Below are positions 1 through 7,218 of a stretch of DNA of 15,509 nt, piece after piece. Made by a program: the position numbers and the translations under genes. Every line of letters starts with the position of its first letter. Position 1 is the first letter of the stretch. Source of the DNA: Sphingomonadaceae bacterium (GTDB lineage Bacteria; Pseudomonadota; Alphaproteobacteria; Sphingomonadales; Sphingomonadaceae); assembly GCA_009923795.1 (NCBI GenBank), contig RFSU01000029.1:1-15509 (forward strand), read 5' to 3'. Under the pieces are notes generated by a model. It ran no database searches. It had not been told where the DNA came from and was given only the letters and a program-made list of their open reading frames with translations.

Positions 1-596
1 GCCATTTCATCCTCAATCCGGGCTTCGGCCCGCCGGCCAATATGGCGCAGCTCCAGCGGGAAGATGCGGCCTTGGCTTTCAATCACGGGGGCCGAGAGAA
101 GGCGGGCGAAGCGTGCGCCATCTAGCGTGGCCGACATGACGACCAGCCGCAGATCGGGGCGCAACCCCGCTTGAGCATCGAGCGCAAGGGCAAGGCCAAA
201 ATCACTGTCGAGGCTGCGTTCATGCACCTCATCGAACAAGACGGCCGAAACGCCCGCCAATTCGGGATCCGCCTGTATTCGGTTACGGAAAATGCCTTCG
301 GTTAAAACAAGGATGCGCGTGCCCGCTGCGTGTCGGCTTTCCATGCGGGTTGCATAGCCCACCAGCGACCCAATGGGCGTGTTCAATTGGTCTGCGATGC
401 GCTCTGCCGCAGCACGCGCGGCCAGACGGCGGGGGGAGAGCAAAAGGATCTGCCCGGTGCACCAGGGCTGATCGAGAAGAGCAGGCGCGACGGCCGTTGT
501 CTTGCCAGCCCCTGGCGGGGCAACGAGCACGGCATTGGGTTCAACGCCAAGCGTTGCCAATAAATCCGGCAGCACGGCATGAATGGGAAGCGTCAC
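1..596 (-). CDS. hrpB: ATP-dependent helicase HrpB, N-terminal part (runs off left edge)
   Basis: This encodes the first 198 or so residues of a DEAH/DEAD-like superfamily 2 helicase of the HrpB family; the rest lies beyond the left edge. Visible motifs, in order, are Walker A APPGAGKTT (about residues 26-34), SPRRLAAR (54-61), the Walker B box DEVH inside FDEVHERSLDSD (121-132), and motif III SAT (155-157). The start is a GTG at 596. An in-frame stop, that of the upstream synthase gene, lies two codons before it, so no earlier start is possible; the N-terminus also aligns with what I remember of E. coli HrpB. AAGG lies four bases before the GTG. The gene follows the polyprenyl synthase gene by 6 bases and is probably cotranscribed with it. 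HrpB is widespread in proteobacteria, but its physiological role is poorly defined. Confidence 0.93.
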   Translation of the reverse strand, partial: MTLPIHAVLPDLLATLGVEPNAVLVAPPGAGKTTAVAPALLDQPWCTGQILLLSPRRLAARAAAERIADQLNTPIGSLVGYATRMESRHAAGTRILVLTEGIFRNRIQADPELAGVSAVLFDEVHERSLDSDFGLALALDAQAGLRPDLRLVVMSATLDGARFARLLSAPVIESQGRIFPLELRHIGRRAEARIEDEM

Positions 597-602
597 AGAG
601 CC

Positions 603-1616
603 TTAATAGGCGCGGGCAATGGCAAATTCGACCGCCTCAATCAGCGCCGCCTTTGCCTTGCTTTGCGGGAAGGGGCCAAGCGCATCAATGGCGCGGCGGC
701 CATAGAGACGGGCTTTCTCAAATGTGTCTGCAATGGCGCCTGTCTGGGTCACGAGGCTTTGGGCATGGGCCAGATCGTCATCTGACACGCGCCGCCCTTC
801 CATAGCGTCTGTCCAAAAAGTGCGATCCGCATCGCTGCCTCGCGCCATCGCAAGGATAACGGGCAGAGTCATTTTGCCATCGCGGAAATCATCGCCCACA
901 CCCTTGCCCATGGTTGCCGCATCCGACGTATAGTCAATCGCATCGTCGACAAGCTGAAAGGCAATGCCGAGATTGCGGCCATAAGCATCGAGCGCGAGCT
1001 CCACCGACTCGTCCCGTTCTGCAATGACAGCCGAGATTCGGCAGGCGGCCGCAAAGAGTGCTGCTGTTTTGGCGCCGATAATATCCAGATATTGGTCTTC
1101 ATGCGTCGCGACTTGGCGCTGGGCGCTGAGCTGATTGACTTCGCCCTCGGAAATAACGGCACTTGCGCCAGAGAGGATCTTCAAAATCTTCAGACTGCCG
1201 TCTTCCACCATCAGTTCAAATGCGCGGCTGAAGAGGAAATCCCCGACCAGCACGCTGGCCGAATTACCCCAGATGACATTGGCGGTCTTGCGACCCCGCC
1301 GCAGATCGGAATGATCGACAACATCATCATGCAGCAGCGTTGCGGTGTGAATAAATTCGACCGAGGCGGCGAGCCGATATTGGCGCGTGCCCGGATAATC
1401 GAGCAACGCACAGGTGGCGAGCGTGAGCATCGGGCGCATCCGCTTTCCACCGCTTGCAATCAAATGGCCCGACAATTCTGGGATCAGTGGAATCTGCGAC
1501 TGCATCCGATCAAGAATCACAGCGTTGACCTGATTCATGCCGGAGGCCACAAGCGCGATCATGGGATCGAGCGAAGGGGCTGCGGAATTTGATAACCTGT
1601 GTATGGTCGCCGTCAT
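603..1616 (-). CDS. ispB: Long-chain polyprenyl diphosphate synthase (octa-/decaprenyl type)
   Basis: A 337-residue trans-isoprenyl diphosphate synthase. It extends an allylic diphosphate with isopentenyl diphosphate to give the side-chain precursor of ubiquinone, probably in the cytosol. Visible motifs are GGKRMRP (56-62), the first aspartate-rich motif LLHDDVVDHSDLRRG with DDVVD at 97-101, GAKTAALF (181-188), and the second aspartate-rich motif FQLVDDAID with DDAID at 224-228. Small residues stand before the first aspartate motif, as in long-chain enzymes. The chain length cannot be read from sequence; a sphingomonad would be expected to make ubiquinone-10, so a decaprenyl product is likely (inference). 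I chose the ATG at 1616, preceded by AAGG. The frame stays open to 1961, but that extension lies antisense to chorismate mutase and resembles no synthase N-terminus. It is divergent from the chorismate mutase gene and sits 6 bases upstream of hrpB. Confidence 0.93.
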   Translation of the reverse strand: MTATIHRLSNSAAPSLDPMIALVASGMNQVNAVILDRMQSQIPLIPELSGHLIASGGKRMRPMLTLATCALLDYPGTRQYRLAASVEFIHTATLLHDDVVDHSDLRRGRKTANVIWGNSASVLVGDFLFSRAFELMVEDGSLKILKILSGASAVISEGEVNQLSAQRQVATHEDQYLDIIGAKTAALFAAACRISAVIAERDESVELALDAYGRNLGIAFQLVDDAIDYTSDAATMGKGVGDDFRDGKMTLPVILAMARGSDADRTFWTDAMEGRRVSDDDLAHAQSLVTQTGAIADTFEKARLYGRRAIDALGPFPQSKAKAALIEAVEFAIARAY

Positions 1617-1663
1617 GAAAAAGGGCCTTGGCGGCGCTTCGCTGCAAAGGCAAGGGGAAGAGA

Positions 1664-1676
1664 GTTGCAAAGCAAC
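1664..1676. promoter_or_regulatory. Small palindrome in the divergent promoter region
   Basis: The 84 bases between the divergent polyprenyl synthase and chorismate mutase genes (1617-1700) must hold both promoters. They contain the perfect inverted repeat GTTGC-AAA-GCAAC. It could be an operator or chance. I could not pick out a convincing -35/-10 pair for either gene. Confidence 0.2.
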
Positions 1677-1700
1677 GCATTTGACGAAACAGGGCAAATC

Positions 1701-1985
1701 ATGACCGATGAAACTCTTCAGCGTTACCGTGAAAGCATCGACAATATTGATGCAGCAATCATCTACATGCTCGCCGAACGGTTTAAGGTGACCCAGCAAG
1801 TCGGCGAATTTAAAGCCAAATCCGGGCTTCCAGCCGCCGATTCGGGGCGAGAGCAGCGGCAGATTGAACGACTGCGCCGTCTTGCAACCGATGCGAACCT
1901 TGACCCGGAGTTTTCGGAAAAGTTTCTGCGCTTCATCATTGATGAAGTCATTCGCCACCACCAGAAGATTAAGAATGCCAGCTAG
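1701..1985 (+). CDS. Chorismate mutase, AroQ class (monofunctional)
   Basis: A 94-residue all-helical protein of the AroQ/PheA-N type, which converts chorismate to prephenate on the way to phenylalanine and tyrosine. Seen: the N-terminal RYRESIDNIDAAIIYMLAER (8-27), matching the first helix of the family (L..R..ID.ID..I...L..R), followed by FKVTQQVGEFKAKSG (28-42) with the conserved K in GEFK, and E/R-rich helices to the end. The length is normal for a single-domain enzyme, and no prephenate dehydratase or dehydrogenase domain is attached. The ATG at 1701 follows AGGG by six bases. A start further left would add residues outside the fold. Chorismate synthase lies about 2.8 kb downstream on the same strand, but the genes between are unrelated, so a shared operon is not shown. 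Confidence 0.9.
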   Translation: MTDETLQRYRESIDNIDAAIIYMLAERFKVTQQVGEFKAKSGLPAADSGREQRQIERLRRLATDANLDPEFSEKFLRFIIDEVIRHHQKIKNAS

Positions 1986-2047
1986 AAGGCCTAGGCGTCA
2001 CAGCATGGGCATAACCCCATTGTCGGTTACGCCTGATCGTCCTAGCT
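1980..2047 (+). promoter_or_regulatory. Foldable spacer between chorismate mutase and dnaJ-like genes
   Basis: The spacer can fold back on itself in nested steps: AGCTAG (1980-1985) with CTAGCT (2042-2047); AGGCGT (1993-1998) with ACGCCT (2029-2034); ACA (2000-2002) with TGT (2021-2023); and ATGGG (2005-2009) with CCCAT (2016-2020) around a six-base loop. The two outer stems are separated by seven unpaired bases on each side. No T-tract follows, so it is not a standard intrinsic terminator. It ends seven bases before the next start codon, so it could affect translation initiation or mRNA processing (inference). Confidence 0.45.
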
Positions 2048-2054
2048 AAGACTT

Positions 2055-2963
2055 ATGGCAGATCCCTATAGCATTCTCGGTGTGGCCAAAGGGGCGAGCG
2101 AGGCCGATATCAAAAAGGCCTATCGCAAACTCGCCAAAGAGCTGCACCCCGATACCAATCGCGACAAACCCAAGGCCACGGAGCGATTTGCGCGCGTGAC
2201 GGCGGCCTATGATTTTTTGTCAGACAAGGACAAGCGCGCCCAATTTGATCGCGGCGAAATTGATGAAAATGGCCAGCCGCGCAATCCCTTTGCGGGCGGC
2301 AGCCCGTTTGGCGGCGGGCGCGGCGGCTTTCGCCCAGGGCCGGGGGGCGCAGAGTTCAGTACCGACAGCATGGATTTTGGCGATGTTTTCGACGGCCTAT
2401 TCGGCGGACGCGGCAGAGGAGGCGCGCCCTTTGGCCGCCAAGCCCCTCCTAAAGGGGCCAATGCCGCCTTTCGTCTGACCGTGTCGCTGCCCGACGCGGC
2501 GACACTCGCCCCGCAACGAGTGACGCTCACCGATGGCAAAACCATTGAGCTCAAGTTGCCCCAAGGCCTTGAGTCGGGCATGCAGATGAAGCTTGCTGGT
2601 AAAGGCCATGCTGGCCCCGGCGGCTCTGGCGATGCCCTCATCACCATTGATATCGCGCCCCACCCCTATTTCACGCGTGATGGCGACCATATCCGGATTG
2701 ACCTACCCATCACCTTGGTTGAGGCGGTGAAGGGTGGACCGGTTAAGGTCGTTGAGGGGCCGGTGATGCTCAACATTCCAAAAGGCTCTTCGTCGGGCAA
2801 GACGTTGCGCCTCAAAGGTCGCGGCTTTACGGGCAAGGGCGGCATACGCGGCGACCAGTTGGTGACGCTGGTTGTCGATCTGCCTGCCGCAGATGCCGCG
2901 CTCGAGGCCTTTGTAGACGGATGGCAGGACAGCCGGACCCCTCGGGATAAGCTCGGCGTTTGA
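2055..2963 (+). CDS. DnaJ-type co-chaperone without zinc finger (CbpA-like)
   Basis: A 302-residue J-domain protein that should stimulate the ATPase of a DnaK partner. Seen: the J domain at 1-70, starting with DPYSILGV and carrying the HPD tripeptide at 31-33; a long Gly/Phe/Arg-rich linker at about 78-133; then two beta-rich client-binding domains, with typical LPQGLESGMQMKLAGKG (168-184) and IPKGSSSGKTLRLKGRG (241-257). No CxxCxGxG repeats are present, so it lacks the zinc-binding domain of true DnaJ and fits the CbpA/DjlA-like class II group. The ATG at 2055 begins the canonical J domain. Its TGA overlaps the TTG start of the next gene by four bases (2960-2963), suggesting coupled translation with the membrane-protein gene. 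It is unlikely to be the main DnaJ of the cell. Confidence 0.92.
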   Translation: MADPYSILGVAKGASEADIKKAYRKLAKELHPDTNRDKPKATERFARVTAAYDFLSDKDKRAQFDRGEIDENGQPRNPFAGGSPFGGGRGGFRPGPGGAEFSTDSMDFGDVFDGLFGGRGRGGAPFGRQAPPKGANAAFRLTVSLPDAATLAPQRVTLTDGKTIELKLPQGLESGMQMKLAGKGHAGPGGSGDALITIDIAPHPYFTRDGDHIRIDLPITLVEAVKGGPVKVVEGPVMLNIPKGSSSGKTLRLKGRGFTGKGGIRGDQLVTLVVDLPAADAALEAFVDGWQDSRTPRDKLGV

Positions 2964-3913
2964 CGGACACCCTCCCGCAGACGCCCGAAGCGCGGAGACG
3001 GCATGCTGTTCAAGCGGGGCAAAAGGATGGTCGTGTCGACTGGCACGACACCGGATCGCGCACCTTGGAGATTGTCCGCCGTGTCGCCATTGGGGTTTCC
3101 AATGACGGTGTGCTCCATGCAGGCAATCTTGCCTATTTGACGATCCTGACTGTCTTTCCCTTTTTCATCTTGATGGCGGCCGCCACGCAGATGGTTGGGC
3201 AACCCGATGAAAATCTGGCGCTGCTCCGATCAGCGCTCGCAACACTTCCGCCTGCGGTTGCAGCTTTGCTGGACGGCGTGGCGCGCGAGGTGCTTTTGGC
3301 GCGCACTGGTCCGTTGCTCTGGTTTGGGGCGGTGGTTGGCCTGTGGACCGTCAGCGGCTTTATTGAAACCATAAGAGACATATTGCGCCGGGCCTATGGC
3401 ACGCGCCCAAGCCGCGCGTTCTGGCATTCTCGACTGGCCTCTCTCTTGCTTTCTTTTGCTTCGGTTTTCCTTCTCCTCGCGGCGCTTGCCGCCCAGCTTG
3501 CAGTGACCGCCATAGAGGAGCTGGCGGTTCGTTTCATTCCGCATAGTGCCCGCTTGATCTCGCTTGAGGTCAGCTGGCTCTCCACATCATTTGCTGTGTT
3601 TTGCGGCGTGTCCGTGATTTTTTGGACGCTGGCTCCGTCAGCCTATCGGGCCAGAGACTATCCGAAATGGCCGGGCGCGCTGGTGGCGACCCTCTGGTGG
3701 ACAGGGGCATTGGCCCTTTTGCCGCCCGCGCTTTCTCTTTTTGGAGACTATGCGCTGACCTATGGCAGCCTGGCCGGCGTGATTATCGCTTTACTCTTTT
3801 TCTGGATCGTCGGATTCGGGCTTGTTATTGGGGCACATCTCAACGCGGCACTGGCCAATCCGGCCCGAAAAGAACCGCGAAAAACAAAGAACAAAACTGA
3901 AGGGAAGACATGA
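2960..3913 (+). CDS. YihY/BrkB-family inner-membrane protein
   Basis: A 317-residue polytopic protein of the YihY/virulence factor BrkB family. The molecular function of the family is unsettled, and old annotations as ribonuclease BN are wrong. Six hydrophobic segments are visible at about residues 54-77, 117-137, 158-183, 207-226, 238-258 and 268-295. The family signatures NLAYLTILTVFPFFI (56-70) in the first segment and YGSLAGVIIALLFFW (268-282) in the last are present. The tail is Lys/Arg-rich. The start is uncertain: the TTG at 2960 overlaps the preceding TGA and would be translationally coupled. No in-frame ATG occurs before the first membrane segment. The stop overlaps the fabI ATG in an ATGA at 3910-3913. 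The gene thus lies in a tight dnaJ-like/brkB/fabI run. Confidence 0.88.
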   Translation: MTDTLPQTPEARRRHAVQAGQKDGRVDWHDTGSRTLEIVRRVAIGVSNDGVLHAGNLAYLTILTVFPFFILMAAATQMVGQPDENLALLRSALATLPPAVAALLDGVAREVLLARTGPLLWFGAVVGLWTVSGFIETIRDILRRAYGTRPSRAFWHSRLASLLLSFASVFLLLAALAAQLAVTAIEELAVRFIPHSARLISLEVSWLSTSFAVFCGVSVIFWTLAPSAYRARDYPKWPGALVATLWWTGALALLPPALSLFGDYALTYGSLAGVIIALLFFWIVGFGLVIGAHLNAALANPARKEPRKTKNKTEGKT

Positions 3914-4716
3914 TGGCAGGGTATATGGCGGGCAAAAGGGGGCTCATCATGGGGCTGGCAAATGACCGGAGCCTTGCATGGGGCATCGCCAAAAAGCTGA
4001 AAGAAGAGGGCGCCGAACTCGCCTTTTCCTATCAGGGAGAGGCGCTGGAAAAGCGCGTTCGCCCGCTGGCCGCAGAATTGAGCAGCGATTTCCTGATCGA
4101 TTGCGATGTCGCCAATATGGACGATCTGAATAACGCCTTTGCAACGCTAGCCGCCCGCTGGCCAACAATTGACTTTGTCGTTCACGCCATTGGCTTTTCC
4201 GACAAGAATGAATTGCGTGGCCGCTATTGCGACACCAGCCTCGATAACTTCCTGATGACGATGAACATCAGCGTCTACAGCTTCACCGCCGTTGCCACAC
4301 GGGCCGCCGCGATGATGCCAAATGGCGGATCGCTGCTGACGCTCAGCTATTATGGCGCGGAAAAAGTTGTGCCGCATTACAACGTGATGGGCGTTGCCAA
4401 ATCCGCGCTCGAGACATCGGTCAAATATCTGGCGGTTGATCTTGGCCATGACAATATTCGCGTCAATGCCATCTCTGCCGGGCCGATCAAGACGCTCGCC
4501 GCCTCTGGCATTGGCGATTTCCGCTACATCATGAAATGGAATGAGCTGAACAGTCCGCTCAAGCGTAACACCACGATTGAGGATGTCGGCGGGGCGGGGC
4601 TTTATCTGCTGTCCGACCTGTCAGCGGGTGTGACGGGCGAAACCCATCATGTCGATTGCGGCTATCATGTTGTGGGCATGAAAGCCGAAGACGCGCCCGA
4701 TATTGCGCTGGCATAA
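3910..4716 (+). CDS. fabI: Enoyl-[acyl-carrier-protein] reductase FabI
   Basis: A short-chain dehydrogenase-fold enzyme of 268 residues that reduces trans-2-enoyl-ACP with a nicotinamide cofactor, the last step of each fatty acid elongation round. Seen: the FabI-type nucleotide motif GLANDRSLAWGIA (15-27), in place of the classical SDR GxxxGxG; HAIGF (92-96); and the active site SYYGAEKVVPHYNVMGVAK (146-164), giving Tyr147, Tyr157 and Lys164, the Y-x6-K spacing that distinguishes FabI from ordinary SDRs with Y-x3-K. DVGGAGLYLLSDLSAGVTGE (225-244) is the usual C-terminal stretch. Two adjacent ATGs (3910 and 3913) both follow a good GGGAAGA-like site. Starting at 3913 would give active-site numbers equal to those I recall for E. 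coli FabI. Its 4-base overlap with the preceding gene implies cotranscription. It is the known target of triclosan-like inhibitors. Confidence 0.96.
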   Translation: MMAGYMAGKRGLIMGLANDRSLAWGIAKKLKEEGAELAFSYQGEALEKRVRPLAAELSSDFLIDCDVANMDDLNNAFATLAARWPTIDFVVHAIGFSDKNELRGRYCDTSLDNFLMTMNISVYSFTAVATRAAAMMPNGGSLLTLSYYGAEKVVPHYNVMGVAKSALETSVKYLAVDLGHDNIRVNAISAGPIKTLAASGIGDFRYIMKWNELNSPLKRNTTIEDVGGAGLYLLSDLSAGVTGETHHVDCGYHVVGMKAEDAPDIALA

Positions 4717-4726
4717 GGGTGCATGG

Positions 4727-4764
4727 GCAAGGCGGGATCATGCTGACTGAGCGACCCGCCTTGC
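4727..4764 (+). terminator. Perfect 10-bp hairpin after fabI
   Basis: GCAAGGCGGG (4727-4736) and CCCGCCTTGC (4755-4764) form a perfect inverted repeat around an 18-base loop, starting 10 bases after the fabI stop codon. AATAAGGGG follows rather than a T-run, so it is not a textbook intrinsic terminator. It may act as a weak terminator or 3'-end stabiliser, or reduce read-through into aroC. Confidence 0.5.
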
Positions 4765-4796
4765 AATAAGGGGCAAATCGCGGCATCGCTTAGGTC

Positions 4797-5864
4797 ATGA
4801 GCTTCAATACCTTTGGCCGCGTATTCCGCTTTACCACCTGGGGCGAAAGCCATGGGCCCGCTTTGGGTGCTGTGGTGGATGGCTGCCCGCCGGGCCTTGC
4901 CCTGTCAGAAGCGGATATTCAGCCCTTTCTCGACAAGCGTCGCCCCGGCAGCTCGCGCTTTACCACGCAGCGGCAAGAGCCGGACGCCGTGCGCATCCTG
5001 TCTGGCGTGTTTGAAGGGCGGACAACGGGCACACCGATCAGCTTGATGATCGAAAATGTGGATCAACGGTCCAAGGATTATTCGGATGTCGCCAAGGCCT
5101 ATCGGCCCGGCCATGCGGATTATAGCTATGACGCCAAATATGGCTTTCGCGATTATCGCGGTGGTGGCCGATCCTCCGCGCGCGAAACGGCGGCGCGGGT
5201 GGCCGCAGGCGGCGTCGCGCGCGCAATCCTCCCCGAAGTTGAGCTGCTTGCCTATGTGGTTGAGATTGGCGGCGACGCCATTAATCGCGACAATTTTGAA
5301 GCAAGCCAGATCGACAAGAACCCGTTTTTCTGCCCCGATGAGGCCGCGGCAGGCCGCTGGGAAAAGATGGTGGACGAAGCGCGCAAATCCGGATCCTCGC
5401 TGGGCGCAGTTATCGAGTGCGTGGCAACGGGCGTCCCCGCTGGCTGGGGTGCGCCGCTTTATGCCAAGCTCGACAGTGAATTGGCCGCTGCGATGATGAG
5501 CATCAATGCCGTCAAGGCCGTGGAGATTGGCGCCGGCTTTGCCGCTGCGCGCCTGCGCGGAGAGGAAAATGCCGACCCCATGCGCCCGGGCAGCAATGCG
5601 CCAGAGTTTTTGGCGAATAATGCAGGCGGGATTGCAGGAGGAATCTCCACTGGCCAACCTGTTATTGTGCGTGTCGCCTTTAAGCCCACCTCATCGATAT
5701 TGACCCCGGTTGAAACGGTAACGCGCGAGGGTGCTGCCGCCGAGATTGTGACCAAGGGCCGCCATGACCCGTGCGTTGGCATCAGGGGTGCGCCCGTGGT
5801 GGAGGCCATGATGGCGCTGGTGCTTGCCGATCAAAAGCTGCTCCACCGCGCCCAGTGCGGGTGA
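4797..5864 (+). CDS. aroC: Chorismate synthase
   Basis: A 355-residue enzyme that converts 5-enolpyruvylshikimate-3-phosphate to chorismate, the seventh and last step of the shikimate pathway, needing reduced FMN. All three family signatures are visible: FTTWGESHGPALGAVVDGCP (12-31), YRPGHADYSYDAKYGFRDYR (102-121) and RGGGRSSARETAARVAAGGVAR (beginning at 121, ending 142). KGRHDPCVGIRGAPVVEAM occurs near the C-terminus. The length is typical of the bacterial family. The ATG at 4797 opens with SFNTFGRVFRFTTWGESHG, the normal N-terminus, so the start is secure; AGG lies close before it. Chorismate, the product, is the substrate of the chorismate mutase encoded at 1701-1985. A hairpin separates it from fabI, so it may have its own promoter in 4765-4796, though none is clear. 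Confidence 0.97.
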   Translation: MSFNTFGRVFRFTTWGESHGPALGAVVDGCPPGLALSEADIQPFLDKRRPGSSRFTTQRQEPDAVRILSGVFEGRTTGTPISLMIENVDQRSKDYSDVAKAYRPGHADYSYDAKYGFRDYRGGGRSSARETAARVAAGGVARAILPEVELLAYVVEIGGDAINRDNFEASQIDKNPFFCPDEAAAGRWEKMVDEARKSGSSLGAVIECVATGVPAGWGAPLYAKLDSELAAAMMSINAVKAVEIGAGFAAARLRGEENADPMRPGSNAPEFLANNAGGIAGGISTGQPVIVRVAFKPTSSILTPVETVTREGAAAEIVTKGRHDPCVGIRGAPVVEAMMALVLADQKLLHRAQCG

Positions 5865-5938
5865 CGTACCCAACTGAGACTTGCCCTCTCTCCTGCTTTT
5901 CCGCACAAGGCGGACAAGGCGTGTAAAAACAGGCCGTC

Positions 5939-5943
5939 AGGAG
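5939..5943 (+). promoter_or_regulatory. Ribosome binding site fixing the MFS transporter start
   Basis: AGGAG lies nine bases before the ATG at 5953. The same frame is open back to a TTG at 5881, but that extension is Arg-rich, has no ribosome binding site that I can see and does not look like a transporter N-terminus. Confidence 0.6.
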
Positions 5944-5952
5944 AGCATAGGC

Positions 5953-7218
5953 ATGAACGCATCCACAGCCGGAACCCCCCGCAGCGTTCGAATGCTGATG
6001 TGGACGCTTTTGATCGTCTATATTCTCAATTTTCTGGACCGACAGATCGTCAACATTCTCGCGGAAGAAATCAGCCGCGATCTTGATTTGTCGGACGCGC
6101 AGATTGGCCTGATGACGGGGCTTGCCTTTGCTTTGTTCTACACCATTCTCGGCATCCCCATCGCCCGATATATTGACTTGCCCAAGACGAATAGGGCGCA
6201 TGTGATTTCTATTTCACTCGGCGTCTGGTCCGTGATGACGGCGGCCTGTGGCCTTGCGCAGAATTTTGCCCAGCTGTTGCTGGCGCGCATCGGCGTTGGC
6301 GTGGGAGAGGCGGGTTGCACGCCGGCGGCACATTCCCTGATCACCGATGCCGTTCAGGCGGATAAACGTTCCTCCGCCATGGCCTTTTATGGCATGGGCA
6401 TTTCGATTGGCGGGCTGATCGGGATGGTCATCGGCGGCACGCTCAACGATCTTTATGGCTGGCGGAATGCCTTTTTGGCGGTGAGTGTTCCGGGCATCCT
6501 CTTTGCCTTTATTCTGCCCATGCTGCTGCGCGATCCGGGTCGACATCATGCGGTGGCCGCCGCCAAGCCGCAACAACCCTTTGTTCCGACAATGGCCGAA
6601 ATTCTGACCAACAAAAGTTTCCTGCTCGTCTTGCTCGGTGCCAGCTTCACCGCCTTTCTCTCTTACGGCAAAGGGGTATGGGTCGTCATTTTGTTTCAGC
6701 GCGATTTTGGCCTGAGCGCGGGACAAACCGGGCTTTGGCTCGGCATCGTCGCGGGCCTTGCTGGGATGTTGGGAACTTGGTTGGGTGGCTATCTCGCCGA
6801 CCGATTTGGTAAGAAGGACAAGCGGCATATTCTGACCGCACCGGCGGTTGGCATGACAATCGCCGCACCCATTCTGTTTGCAGCCTATTATGTGAGTGAT
6901 TGGCGGCTGGCGCTGGCTCTCCTCATTATACCAACGGCACTCAACTATTTCTATTATGGGCCAAGCTATGCGCTGGCCCAGCAATTGGTGAAGCCCAATC
7001 AAAGGGCAGTGGCGACGTCGCTGGTGATTTTTGGACAGAATTTGATTGGTCTTGGCTTAGGGCCGCTCTTCTTCGGCATTTTGTCTGACGCCTTTAGGCC
7101 AATGGCGGGCACAGAAAGTGTGCGCTGGGTGCTGTATGGGGCAGCTTGGCTGGGACTGTTGCCCGCATGGTTTTTCTGGCGCGCGTCTAAAAGGCTGAGC
7201 CAAGATTTGCCCGCTTAA
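5953..7218 (+). CDS. MFS transporter, spinster-like family
   Basis: A 421-residue major facilitator superfamily transporter with about twelve hydrophobic segments. Seen: the first segment with LNFLDRQIVNILAEEISRDL (25-44), the residues between helices 2 and 3 (ARYIDLPKTNRAHV, 71-84) where the MFS A-motif lies, and ARIGVGVGEAGCTPAAHSLI (111-130) at helices 4-5, a pattern I associate with the spinster (Spns-like) MFS group common in sphingomonads. A repeat of the A-motif, GYLADRFGKKDKR, follows the seventh helix, supporting two six-helix halves. The substrate is unknown; the eukaryotic Spns link to sphingosine-1-phosphate or lysolipids should not be carried over without test. It follows aroC by 88 bases. 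Its TAA overlaps the stop of the convergent methyltransferase gene. Confidence 0.88.
   Translation: MNASTAGTPRSVRMLMWTLLIVYILNFLDRQIVNILAEEISRDLDLSDAQIGLMTGLAFALFYTILGIPIARYIDLPKTNRAHVISISLGVWSVMTAACGLAQNFAQLLLARIGVGVGEAGCTPAAHSLITDAVQADKRSSAMAFYGMGISIGGLIGMVIGGTLNDLYGWRNAFLAVSVPGILFAFILPMLLRDPGRHHAVAAAKPQQPFVPTMAEILTNKSFLLVLLGASFTAFLSYGKGVWVVILFQRDFGLSAGQTGLWLGIVAGLAGMLGTWLGGYLADRFGKKDKRHILTAPAVGMTIAAPILFAAYYVSDWRLALALLIIPTALNYFYYGPSYALAQQLVKPNQRAVATSLVIFGQNLIGLGLGPLFFGILSDAFRPMAGTESVRWVLYGAAWLGLLPAWFFWRASKRLSQDLPA

Noticed and set aside
350..805. Open frame of 151 codons on the plus strand opposite hrpB and the synthase
   Set aside because: It crosses the junction of two real minus-strand genes and has no recognisable content.
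1617..1961. In-frame upstream extension of the polyprenyl synthase
   Set aside because: It runs antisense through chorismate mutase, has no family similarity, and a normal N-terminus starts at 1616.
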